Positions 19,875 to 27,867 of a DNA stretch of 64,000 bases are shown here, in pieces. The stretch covers positions 2,232,001-2,296,000 of the forward strand of contig NZ_CP121451.1 of NCBI RefSeq assembly GCF_029689945.1. The letters are read 5' to 3'. Position numbers and translations under genes: made by a program. Numbering within the stretch: position 1 is the first letter of the stretch; each line of letters opens with the position of its first letter. The notes beneath the pieces are model-generated. The model was not told the DNA's origin. It saw only the letters and a program-made list of their open reading frames with translations, and ran no database searches. Origin of the DNA: Paenibacillus amylolyticus (GTDB taxonomy: Bacteria > Bacillota > Bacilli > Paenibacillales > Paenibacillaceae).

Positions 19875-19911
19875 GATAAAAAATAGCCAGCTGGAGTGCA
19901 GCTGGCTATTG
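19875..19911 (-). terminator. Hairpin terminator behind the ytxH-like gene
   Basis: On the minus strand AATAGCCAGCTG / CAGCTGGCTATT is followed by TTTTT. It lies between two same-strand genes and probably lowers expression of the second. Confidence 0.75.
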
Positions 19912-19933
19912 GTGTCACTCGATCTGTATCGCC

Positions 19934-20340
19934 TTACAGGCTAGTCGAGTTAAGTTCTTTACGTGCATCTTCCTTCGCTTCTACGGAAGCGGCAACCACT
20001 TCTTCAGATGCACGGGATGCCTCGTTAGCCACATCTGCGGATGCTTTTTTCACAGATTCCATGACATCATTGCGGCCTTGGTTTACTGTTTTTGCAATGT
20101 CGGAAGTTTTGGATGAGACCGTTTTAGCCAGTTCAGATGCTTTATCACCTACAACGGTTGCCACTTCTTTCGTGCGATCAGTTACCATGCCTACTTTCTC
20201 GGAAAGATCACCACGCAATTCACGTCCCGGTTTAGGTGCGAAGAGTAGCGCCGCGGCTGCTCCAGCAAACCTCCGATGAAAATCCCTTTTGCGAAAGTCG
20301 AACCCGTCTGTACAGGATATTGCTCTTCTGCTTTATTCAT
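19934..20340 (-). CDS. YtxH-like general stress protein (one apparent frameshift)
   Basis: The corrected 135-residue protein starts MNKAEEQYPVQTGSTFAKG at ATG 20340 behind AAGGAGTG. It has one glycine/alanine-rich helix (GGFAGAAAALLFAPKPGREL), the YtxH-family signature, and then a long Lys/Ala/Ser/Val-rich amphipathic region ending in NSTSL that resembles LEA-like repeats. The frame breaks at the CC of 20270-20271 (plus strand); one more base joins GIFIGG to FAGAAAALLFAPKPG. The family is induced by SigB in B. subtilis. It follows the GlsB-like gene by 64 bases with no terminator between. Confidence 0.75.
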
Positions 20341-20404
20341 GTCTAATCACTCCTTCTTCAAATTAAGAAACAAATACGAAACAACGAACACCTTGTTGCC
20401 CGAA

Positions 20405-20662
20405 TCAGGCAGCCTGTCTTAGCAGTCTGGACACAAGCCCCAGCAAGAAAACAAAGAGCGCTGTACCAATGATGGCAGGGATGATGGCAAAGTTGCCGAT
20501 AACGGGTCCCCAGTTACCAAGCAAAAGTGCTCCCAGCCAGGCTCCGGCAAATCCGGCAATCATTGCACCGATGATGCCTCCAGGCATATTGTGACCGGCA
20601 AGTGCATCCCCGATCAAACCGATGATGACAGCCATCACAATACTGATAATGATGCCCCACAT
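20405..20662 (-). CDS. GlsB/YeaQ/YmgE-type small membrane stress protein
   Basis: An 85-residue glycine-rich protein with three hydrophobic segments: MWGIIISIVMAVIIGLIGDA, PGGIIGAMIAGFAGAWLGALL and AIIPAIIGTALFVFLLGL. The pattern is that of the transglycosylase-associated (GlsB/YeaQ/YmgE) family, whose members are general stress proteins of unknown mechanism. AAAGGAGGCGGTT precedes the ATG. It heads the minus-strand run GlsB-like, YtxH-like, DUF5665 and has a SigB-like promoter upstream. Confidence 0.75.
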   Translation of the reverse strand: MWGIIISIVMAVIIGLIGDALAGHNMPGGIIGAMIAGFAGAWLGALLLGNWGPVIGNFAIIPAIIGTALFVFLLGLVSRLLRQAA

Positions 20663-20723
20663 AACAACCGCCTCCTTTAACTTGATGTAGGATGTTGTCT
20701 GTTCGCGTTTGCTTACTTCGTAT

Positions 20724-20749
20724 ATAAACGCCGTGCAACCCTGTGAAAC
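20724..20749 (-). promoter_or_regulatory. SigB-like promoter for the GlsB-ytxH run
   Basis: Minus strand: GTTTCA (20749-20744), 14-base spacer, GTTTAT (20729-20724). The -10 box deviates from GGGTAT at two places. Confidence 0.45.
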
Positions 20750-20795
20750 AACAAAGATGACGATGAATGAACTGGAAATCAGAGGAATTCTTTCT

Positions 20796-21497
20796 TTAGC
20801 CGCTTGCTTTAATGCTTTTAATCATGCAGAAGATCCAAGCCAATCCAGCAGCAAATCCTGCAAATACATCTGTAGGGTAATGAACGCCCAACATGATGCG
20901 GCTAAGGCCAATCAAGACAATAAAAATGATACCGCAGAGGACAGGAAGCCATACACCGGAAGATTTATGTCGCTGTTGCTCCATGGCCCAGATGACAAAG
21001 AGCATGCCATAAAAGCCCATGGAGATCATGGCATGTCCGCTGGGAAAGCTGTATCCGTGAACAACCAGCAGATGATCCAGTTCCGGTCTGCTTCGTCTGA
21101 AAAATTCTTTCAATAACGTGTTCAGAATCCACATCATGGCAAAACTCCCCAAGATCGCATATCCATATATAACAAACCTTGGGCTGCGCTGCATGAAGAA
21201 TAGAAGAGCAAAACCTCCTGCAGCTACAGCAGAGATTTTGAATGAGCCCAGTGCGGTTAGGAATGCAGTATAAGGAAATAGATAAAGACGTGAATCTGAA
21301 TTCAGATAAAATAATTGCTGAATTTGATCATCCAGACGAATAATAGAATCATCGCCCAACCAAGCACCCAGACCTGCCAGGATGAAGACGACCAAAGCGC
21401 TGATGACCATGCCAGCCAAACTCCAATTGAGAAGGGGGCGTAACAACATGCCATGGTTTGAACCTGGTGAGGATGGAGTAGACATTTTGCGCGGCAT
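20796..21497 (-). CDS. PAP2-superfamily membrane phosphatase
   Basis: A 233-residue polytopic protein with the three phosphatidic-acid-phosphatase motifs: KEFFRRSRP (KxxxxxxRP), YSFPSGHAM (PSGH) and SRIMLGVHYPTD (SRxxxxxHxxxD). Such enzymes remove phosphate from phosphatidate, undecaprenyl pyrophosphate or related lipids on the outer face of the membrane; the substrate is not decided by sequence. The ATG at 21497 begins MPRKMSTPSS. A SigB-like promoter with a perfect GGGTAT lies about 50 bases upstream. Confidence 0.85.
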   Translation of the reverse strand: MPRKMSTPSSPGSNHGMLLRPLLNWSLAGMVISALVVFILAGLGAWLGDDSIIRLDDQIQQLFYLNSDSRLYLFPYTAFLTALGSFKISAVAAGGFALLFFMQRSPRFVIYGYAILGSFAMMWILNTLLKEFFRRSRPELDHLLVVHGYSFPSGHAMISMGFYGMLFVIWAMEQQRHKSSGVWLPVLCGIIFIVLIGLSRIMLGVHYPTDVFAGFAAGLAWIFCMIKSIKASG

Positions 21498-21547
21498 AGT
21501 GAGTTTCTCCTTCAGTATGGTAGTAGATGAACATAGATGATAAAGCT

Positions 21548-21573
21548 ATACCCGAAATACCTGTCGAAAAAAC
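21548..21573 (-). promoter_or_regulatory. SigB-like promoter for the PAP2 phosphatase
   Basis: Minus strand: GTTTTT (21573-21568), 14-base spacer, GGGTAT (21553-21548). The -10 box is a perfect consensus match. Confidence 0.55.
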
Positions 21574-21673
21574 TGTAAAAACGTCGCTTTTGTACTATAC
21601 TATTTAAGATATCCCATGCGGCGTCGTGACGCAAAGCAGAGATGAAATCGGGAGCACAAAGGAGAGAACTCGC

Positions 21674-22692
21674 ATGGAGAGTGCCTTATTAATCAAAGAA
21701 TACCGTGCAGGCGTTGTAGAATGCGCCCATTACGGACACATAAGTATTACGGATGAGCATGGAAGAATCGTATACTCGGCTGGAGACCCTCATTTTAGAG
21801 CGTTTACGCGCTCATCTGCCAAACCGTTTCAAGCTATTCCAGGAATCCGGGCAGGGATTGCCAGTCACTATGGCCTATCCGCACAGGAGATTGCCATTAT
21901 GTCCTCTTCGCATCGTTCGGAACCGGAGCACATTCGGGTGCTGGAGGAGTTATCCGGTAAAATCGGATTGGGTGAAGAATGCCTGATCTGTGCACCAAGT
22001 TACCCGCTTAATGAAGAAAGCCGTAACCAATGGATACGTGGACAAGGGGAGAAACGTCGCATCTTGCATAACTGCTCTGGGAAACATCTGGGCATTCTGG
22101 GTATAGTCAGATGAAGCAGGCCGATCTGGGCAGCTACGCTGAACCGGATCATCCTGTACAACGTGAAATTCTCGAAACGTTTGCCGATCTGGCAGGTATT
22201 GAGGAAAAAGAGATTAAGCTTGGGACGGATGGCTGCGGCTTTCCGGTATTTTCTTTGCCGTTGTCCGCATTGTCGAACGCCTATCTGAAGCTCGCCTGTC
22301 CAGATCTTATCGCCGATCCTTCCACAAGAACAGCTGTAGAGACCATCACATCAGCCATGAATGAACATCCGTTAATGGTAGGTGGCACGGAGCGTGTGGA
22401 TTCCGTGCTGCTGGAGGACAATAACATTGTAGCGAAGGGTGGATTCAAGGGCGTATTCGGTTTTGGTCTGAAAAAAGAACGATTGGGAATCACCTTTAAG
22501 GTACTGGATGGTTCCGAGGAAGAGTGGGCTTATATTACCCAATCCATCCTGAAACAGATTGGTTATTCCAATGAGAGAACCATTGCACGATTGTCTGAAG
22601 TGTTCCCTTCCGACATCCGAAATGACGAGGGAACCCTTGTAGGTCATGCAGATAGTGAGTTCATTCTTCACTCACTTGAAGATAGCGTATAA
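21674..22692 (+). CDS. Asparaginase, PF06089 type (one apparent frameshift)
   Basis: The corrected 339-residue protein matches the asparaginase family unrelated to AnsA/AnsB, with FRAFTRSSAKPFQA, EIAIMSSSHRSEPEH, NCSGKHLGIL, GTDGCGFPVFSLPL and VGGTERVDSVLL. It hydrolyses L-asparagine to aspartate and ammonia. ATG 21674 follows AAAGGAGAGAA. The first frame stops at 22114 and the second begins inside it; one more G at 22098-22100 restores GILGYSQMKQADLGSY. The gene seems monocistronic. Confidence 0.8.
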
Positions 22693-22831
22693 CCTTAAGA
22701 AGGGGCGTGATTAGAGTTGCCGGACCCCGGGTAAAGATGACATACCAACTGGTATTTATCTAAACAATTCATATACACGCATGGACTGCCGCAGTAATGT
22801 GGCAGCTCTAAACCCTTGGAGGTGGATGAAC

Positions 22832-23557
22832 ATGATTAAAGTGGTGACATCGGAAGAAAGACATACGTCGGATCGAGGTTGGATACACAGTGAATTCAGC
22901 TTTTCCTTTGCGGATTATGATGATCCAAGCAATGCCCATTTTGGCTGTCTGCTGGCTCATAATGAGAACACGCTGATGCCGCAAGAAGGCTTTAAGAAAC
23001 ATCCACATCATGATCTTGAACTTGTCAGTTATGTCATATCAGGTACACTGAAACATACGGATAGTATGGGAACAGAACAATTGCTTGAACCGGGTACAGT
23101 CCAGGTCATGAGTGCAGGTACGGGAGTGGAGCATTCGGAGACCAATCCGTCAGCGGATGAACCGGTACGCTTCCTTCAGATGTGGTTCTTGCCATCGGAG
23201 CGAATGCTGAAACCGTCCTATACGAATCGGAGAATAGAGCCGCAGGAGCATTTGAATCGTCTATGTCCAATTGTATCCGGGCAAGGGGGCGAGGGAACCG
23301 AAGGCGCATTGCCTATTTCCCAGGATGTAACCTGTTACTTGTCGCATTTGGAGTCCGGTAAGAAGTTGATGTATCCGCAACACGAAGATCGACGGACACA
23401 CCTTTTCCTGATCAGTGGACATGTAGAGATCCAGTGTTCAGATGGCAACTTCAACCTCAAGCCGGGGGATGCCGCACGAATTCGCAAAAGCTGTGATCTG
23501 CAAATTACGAGCACAGGCAGTGAACCTGCCGAATTTGTTCTGGTTGACCTGCCTTAA
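22832..23557 (+). CDS. Pirin-family cupin protein, YhhW-like
   Basis: A 241-residue bicupin. The N-terminal cupin has the metal residues in GFKKHPHHDLELVSYVISG and TLKHTDSMG, and GTGVEHSETNPS further on. The C-terminal cupin contains RRTHLFLISGHVEI and LKPGDAARI. Homologues such as E. coli YhhW oxidise quercetin in vitro; the physiological substrate is unknown. GGAGGTGG supports ATG 22832 over the ATG at 22826. A bidirectional terminator follows. Confidence 0.85.
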   Translation: MIKVVTSEERHTSDRGWIHSEFSFSFADYDDPSNAHFGCLLAHNENTLMPQEGFKKHPHHDLELVSYVISGTLKHTDSMGTEQLLEPGTVQVMSAGTGVEHSETNPSADEPVRFLQMWFLPSERMLKPSYTNRRIEPQEHLNRLCPIVSGQGGEGTEGALPISQDVTCYLSHLESGKKLMYPQHEDRRTHLFLISGHVEIQCSDGNFNLKPGDAARIRKSCDLQITSTGSEPAEFVLVDLP

Positions 23558-23578
23558 AGTTAAGGATATAAATAGACG

Positions 23579-23623
23579 AAAAGGACCTGTTTCCACATTG
23601 ATGTGGAAGACAGGTCCTTTTTT
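23579..23623. terminator. Bidirectional terminator between pirin and DUF1128 genes
   Basis: AAAAGGACCTGT / ACAGGTCCTTTT with an internal TTCCACAT / ATGTGGAA stem, followed by T runs on both strands. Confidence 0.85.
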
Positions 23624-23629
23624 GGGGGG

Positions 23630-23854
23630 TTAGGATTTACGAAGATTACCCAGTTCCGAAGCGACAGCTTCCACTTCAGATATACTGAGATGTTCTTTAC
23701 TCAAGATCATTTCATACAGGTCAAACAGATCTTCATATTTCTCAAGTGGGAATGACGAAGCTTGCATGGCGGCACCGCTCGCCATACGAAGTTTGGTTTT
23801 AATCGCTTCAATCATATATTCCATATTGGCTGCTGTTGCTTGTGTTAAATCCAT
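23630..23854 (-). CDS. DUF1128 / UPF0435 family protein, YfkK-like
   Basis: A 74-residue helical protein: MDLTQATAANMEYMIEAI, then KYEDLFDLYEMILSKEHLSISEVEAVASELGNLRK. The NxEYMIEEIKxKL and YEDLxDLYxxxxSK pattern is the UPF0435 signature. The function is unknown. GGAAGGG lies 12 bases before ATG 23854 and directly abuts the upstream ATG 23866, so 23854 is preferred. Confidence 0.75.
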   Translation of the reverse strand: MDLTQATAANMEYMIEAIKTKLRMASGAAMQASSFPLEKYEDLFDLYEMILSKEHLSISEVEAVASELGNLRKS

Positions 23855-24012
23855 CGTTAAGTTCATCCCTTCCGTATCGGAAACTCTTGTTATTGTATCA
23901 TGATTGGAAGTACTCAGGCCAATGCTTTTGCGGGGAAAGGAAGCATCGGTTACAATGATGGATACAACAACAGAATTTAATGGAAACCTGAGTGTATTGG
24001 AGGGAACACAGT

Positions 24013-24569
24013 TTGGCAGCGTATAAGCGAGAAATGGTTCGCCATCAAGGGAGAGAGTTCCGCAAAGGCGTGCCGGCAGAGAGTCTGGTTTTATTTTTCA
24101 AAAATATCCTACAGCTTCACGCTCCAGATGAAATTACATTTGTCTGCATTGGTACCGATCGTTCCACCGGGGATGCTCTGGGTCCGCTGACCGGAAGTTT
24201 ACTCCAAGAGAACGGAATAGGAAACGTGATGGGCACACTGTCTTCCCCTTGTGATGCGGATACGCTGGAGAAGCAATTGGCACTTATTCCTGTACAACAT
24301 GCCATCATAGCGATTGATGCATGTCTGGGTCCAAAGCATGCCGTAGGTACATACTATCTTTCGAATAATCCACTCGTCCCGGCTCAATCGGTTGGAGGCA
24401 AGCTCCCCCTGTCGGACAGTACAGTGTAGCTGCTGTGGTTAATGCCAATGGACCAAGGCCCTATTCCATTCTTCAGATGACCTCGCTTCACTTGGTTATG
24501 GAAATGTCCCGAACGATTGCAGACGCCGTAATTGAAGCATGGAAATGGAGACAAACGTTTCATTCATGA
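24013..24569 (+). CDS. yyaC: YyaC-like sporulation protein (one apparent frameshift)
   Basis: The corrected 185-residue protein shows the YyaC pattern: EITFVCIGTDRSTGDALGPLTG, MGTLSSPCDADTLEKQL, AIIAIDACLGPKHAVGTYYL and, past the break, SVAAVVNANGPRPYSILQMT. The fold is that of hydrogenase-maturation proteases and the germination protease GPR; YyaC is made in sporulating cells. The frame stops early because one C is missing in the run 24405-24409. GGAGGGAA lies six bases before TTG 24013, my preferred start. Confidence 0.75.
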
Positions 24570-24629
24570 TATGCAGGCTTAATAATATACAACCTGAATT
24601 ATTCAATTCGCGCAGAGAGAGGGATTCAT

Positions 24630-25420
24630 ATGGAAAAAGTGATGTGTGATGGAACGACGATTTGTTATGCCGAACAAGGTAAGGGAGAAGCACTCATTTT
24701 GCTCCACGGATACTGTGGCAGTTCCTCGTATTGGGATGAGGTCGTACCTGAACTGGCACGCAGCTATCGCTGTATCGTACCTGATCTGCGTGGACACGGA
24801 AAAACAGATGCACCTGTAGGAAGTTATACCATCGAACAGATGGGTAACGATGTATTGCAGTTGATGGATGAATTGAATGTGGAAAAGGCGGTCCTTCTGG
24901 GACACTCGATGGGGGATATATAGCGCTTTCGATTGCACAACGTCACCCGGAGCGTTTGAATGCATTTGGCCTGATTCATTCCACCGCCTACCCGGATAGT
25001 GAAGAAGCCAAGGAGAAACGCCTTCGCGCCGTTTCCACCATTCAAACGGAAGGTATCGTGAATTTTGTAGATGGACTGGTCCCTGGCTTATTTGCACCGG
25101 AACATGTGGAATCGTTATCGAAGCAAGTTACACGTGTGAAAGAAATTGGTTACCAAACTGCCCCTCAAGGTGCAGTTGGTGCTGCGCTTGCTATGCGAGA
25201 ACGCCCGGATCGCCGCGATGTGTTGTCTGCTACACCTTTGCCTGTTCTGCTGGTAGCGGGAGAGAAAGATGCGGTTATCCCGCCAGAACGTACATTTACA
25301 AGTGACAAGCCACATATCGTACAGGCTGTTATTGCTGGTGCGGGTCATATGAGCATGTATGAAGCTCCTGAAGAGTTAATTCAGGTCATTAAGCAATTTA
25401 TGGCTGGATTATCGAAGTAA
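24630..25420 (+). CDS. Alpha/beta-fold hydrolase (one apparent frameshift)
   Basis: The corrected 263-residue protein has the oxyanion motif LLHGYCGSS, the nucleophile elbow GHSMGG (serine near residue 94), an acid in VAGEKDAVIPPE and the catalytic histidine in GAGHMSMYEAPEEL. The order Ser-Asp-His is intact. The frame breaks exactly behind GHSMG, where one G is missing in the run 24911-24915. The substrate is unknown. AGAGAGGG precedes the ATG. Confidence 0.8.
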
Positions 25421-25436
25421 TCAGTTCCATTCCACC

Positions 25437-25476
25437 AAACCCCTGCCTTGTCCCTTTGGGATAGACAGGGGTTTTG
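25437..25476 (+). terminator. Terminator behind the alpha/beta hydrolase
   Basis: AAACCCCTG / CAGGGGTTT stem with an inner TGTCCC / GGGATA pairing, followed by TTTTGC. Confidence 0.75.
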
Positions 25477-25615
25477 CTGTATTCATGGCCAGAGCATAGC
25501 CGCGCGCGTCTGTTTTTGGCTTTTTGTCATGGCATGAATTAAAATAACTAGAATAGGACGATATGAGATGAGAACGATTAGATGTATAGGGTCGAATGAT
25601 GAGGGGGCATACAGC

Positions 25616-26320
25616 ATGTTCAGAAAAGATTATCTGCTCCGCATGATGGAGGAAATGACGGAAGCCATTGGCAAAGTGTTCACGCTCAAACAGCAGCGCA
25701 AGCACACCGAGGCTTTGTCCGAACTGGATGAGCTGATGCGCAGGCAGTTTGGGTTGAACTTGTCTCTACTGAACTCCATGCCCGCAGAGGATGTTATTGA
25801 AATGTTCCGTTTTCGCGGAATGATTGAGGTAGACAATCTGCAGCAAGCCGCGAGGCTGATTGAAGAAGAGGCCTATATTTATCAAGAGAAGGCCAAGGTG
25901 GAAGGCATTGATGATCAGGAGAGAATGGACGCAGAGGATGAGGCTGTCATACGACTGATGAGATCACTTCATTTTTATCTGTATGCATTGAATCATGGCG
26001 CGAATCCCCAGTTATTGAATGCACCGGAACGGGTGGAGGGTGTTCTAGGGCTTACGAAGGAATATGAACTTCCTGCTCGAACCGAAAAACAGCTTGCCCT
26101 CTATCATGAACAACAGGGACGTTATGACCAGGCAGAGAATTGTTGGTACAGGCTGCTCCAGCTTGGGGCGGAATTCCCGGTGAGCTACCGTGATGATGTA
26201 CAGGCGTTCTATGAAAGGTTGAGCCAACTCACGGATGAACAACTGGAGCAGGGCGGTCTGCCACGGAACGAAGTTGAAGAGGGGTTAGCTGAACTGAGCC
26301 GTCAAGAAATGAACTCATAA
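25616..26320 (+). CDS. DUF6483 family protein, TPR-like
   Basis: A 234-residue all-helical soluble protein starting MFRKDYLLRMMEEMTEAIGK at ATG 25616 (GAGGGGG upstream). The C-terminal part EKQLALYHEQQGRYDQAENCWYRLL reads as a tetratricopeptide-like helix pair. The N-terminal DYLLRMMEEMxxxIGKV motif is typical of DUF6483 in Firmicutes. There is no enzymatic motif; a protein-interaction role is a guess. Confidence 0.65.
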   Translation: MFRKDYLLRMMEEMTEAIGKVFTLKQQRKHTEALSELDELMRRQFGLNLSLLNSMPAEDVIEMFRFRGMIEVDNLQQAARLIEEEAYIYQEKAKVEGIDDQERMDAEDEAVIRLMRSLHFYLYALNHGANPQLLNAPERVEGVLGLTKEYELPARTEKQLALYHEQQGRYDQAENCWYRLLQLGAEFPVSYRDDVQAFYERLSQLTDEQLEQGGLPRNEVEEGLAELSRQEMNS

Positions 26321-26416
26321 CACTCCGATTGGATCAAGGCTTGATACATGCCTTTACTTGGAGAGGGAACGGAATTGTGGTATGGTAACGGATGACCAAA
26401 CCAAACCGAAAGTGAG

Positions 26417-27664
26417 ATGTACCCCGTGGATTCATTGCGAAAGCTTATACAAGACATCTTTGAGCAGAATTCGCTGATTACAGCGACCTGGAGCCAGCTG
26501 CGCAGACGGGACAATGTCTCGTATACCAAAGTGCAAGTCAAGCCGGTGACCCTGAAGAATCAGCTGCATTATCAATTTGCATATCATTATAACAACAAAG
26601 TGCTGCACGAGAATTTGACTCCGGCTGAAGCGGTTGAGCGCATGACTTTGCTATGTGAAGAGACGTTTCGTCAAGGCCTGCTCTGTACGACCGAGGCAGA
26701 CTATCAAATTTTGATCAGCAAAAAATATAAAGTATCCATTTTGACCAAATCTGCGTCCAAGACTGCGGTGGATCTATCGCATAATCGCAAGAAGCAATAT
26801 GTATTGGAAGAGGGAGTGCCTGTCTCGTTCCTTGTTGAACTTGGCATTATGAACGAAGCAGGTCGTGTACTGGCCCGCAAGTATGACAAGTTCAGACAGA
26901 TCAACCGTTTCCTCGAAATGGTGCAGGATGTTATTCCGCATCTGCCGGAGGGACGCCCGCTGACCATCGTTGATTTTGGTTGTGGCAAATCTTATCTGAC
27001 CTTTGCGTTATATCATTATCTGTCTGTACAACAGCGACGTTCACTCAAGATTATTGGGTTGGACTTAAAGGCAGATGTTATTGAACACTGTAATGATCTG
27101 GCTAATCGATTGCATTATGGCGATCTGAAGTTTCTGGCTGGAGACATCGCGGACTACGACGAATTGAACGAAGTGGATATGGTTGTCACGCTGCATGCCT
27201 GTGATACAGCTACCGATGCAGCTTTGGAGAAGGCCGTTCGTTGGGGAGCTTCAGTGATTCTGTCTGTTCCTTGCTGTCAGCATGAACTGTTTGAGCAAGT
27301 TGAATCTTCCGTTATGAATCCTTTGTTGTCCCATGGCATTCTCAAGGAACGTTTTTCCGCACTGGCTACGGATGGGATTCGTGCCAAGCTGCTTGATCTG
27401 ATGGGATACAAGACACAATTACTTGAATTCATCGATATGGAGAATACGCCCAAAAACATATTAATTCGTGCTGTTCGCGGTCAGGCGGGTGAAGTGACGG
27501 AGATGTGGAATGAATACACGGCGTTCCGTGATTTTATTCATGCCGATCCCTATTTGGAGCGGGCTTGTGCGGATTTGCTTCCTGGCGATGGCAAGCAGGC
27601 CAGCAAGGAATCGAAAACGAGCAAAGAAACTGTTCAAGATTCCGCGAATTGCGACCTTTGCTGA
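26417..27664 (+). CDS. SAM-dependent methyltransferase, Methyltransf_32-like
   Basis: A 415-residue protein with a variable N-terminal domain and a class I methyltransferase core: VDFGCGKSYLTFALYHYL (motif I), IIGLDLKADVIEHC (motif II), MVVTLHACDTATD and VILSVPCCQHELF (motif IV-like). The GCGKSYL and VPCCQHE wording is typical of PF13679 (related to eukaryotic METTL25/RRNAD1). The substrate in bacteria is unknown. The C-terminus is lysine/serine-rich and ends CDLC. Confidence 0.75.
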   Translation: MYPVDSLRKLIQDIFEQNSLITATWSQLRRRDNVSYTKVQVKPVTLKNQLHYQFAYHYNNKVLHENLTPAEAVERMTLLCEETFRQGLLCTTEADYQILISKKYKVSILTKSASKTAVDLSHNRKKQYVLEEGVPVSFLVELGIMNEAGRVLARKYDKFRQINRFLEMVQDVIPHLPEGRPLTIVDFGCGKSYLTFALYHYLSVQQRRSLKIIGLDLKADVIEHCNDLANRLHYGDLKFLAGDIADYDELNEVDMVVTLHACDTATDAALEKAVRWGASVILSVPCCQHELFEQVESSVMNPLLSHGILKERFSALATDGIRAKLLDLMGYKTQLLEFIDMENTPKNILIRAVRGQAGEVTEMWNEYTAFRDFIHADPYLERACADLLPGDGKQASKESKTSKETVQDSANCDLC

Positions 27665-27775
27665 GTGTGCCAATGTAAATCCAGGGACATACTGCAATTA
27701 GGGTCCCTGAAGGTAAACTTCAATAATATGCACATGCTTCGTAGCAAGCAATATCATAACTGTCAAATATGTATC

Positions 27776-27814
27776 AGACAGAAGGACCTGTAATCGGGAC
27801 CTTCTGTCTTTTTG
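27776..27814 (+). terminator. Terminator behind the Methyltransf_32-like gene
   Basis: AGACAGAAGG / CCTTCTGTCT stem followed by TTTTTGTTTTTG. It closes the transcript about 110 bases after the methyltransferase stop. Confidence 0.8.
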
Positions 27815-27867
27815 TTTTTGTTTTGGATATGGCTACGGAGCAGAGTAAGGAAGGAGGGTGGATAGGG

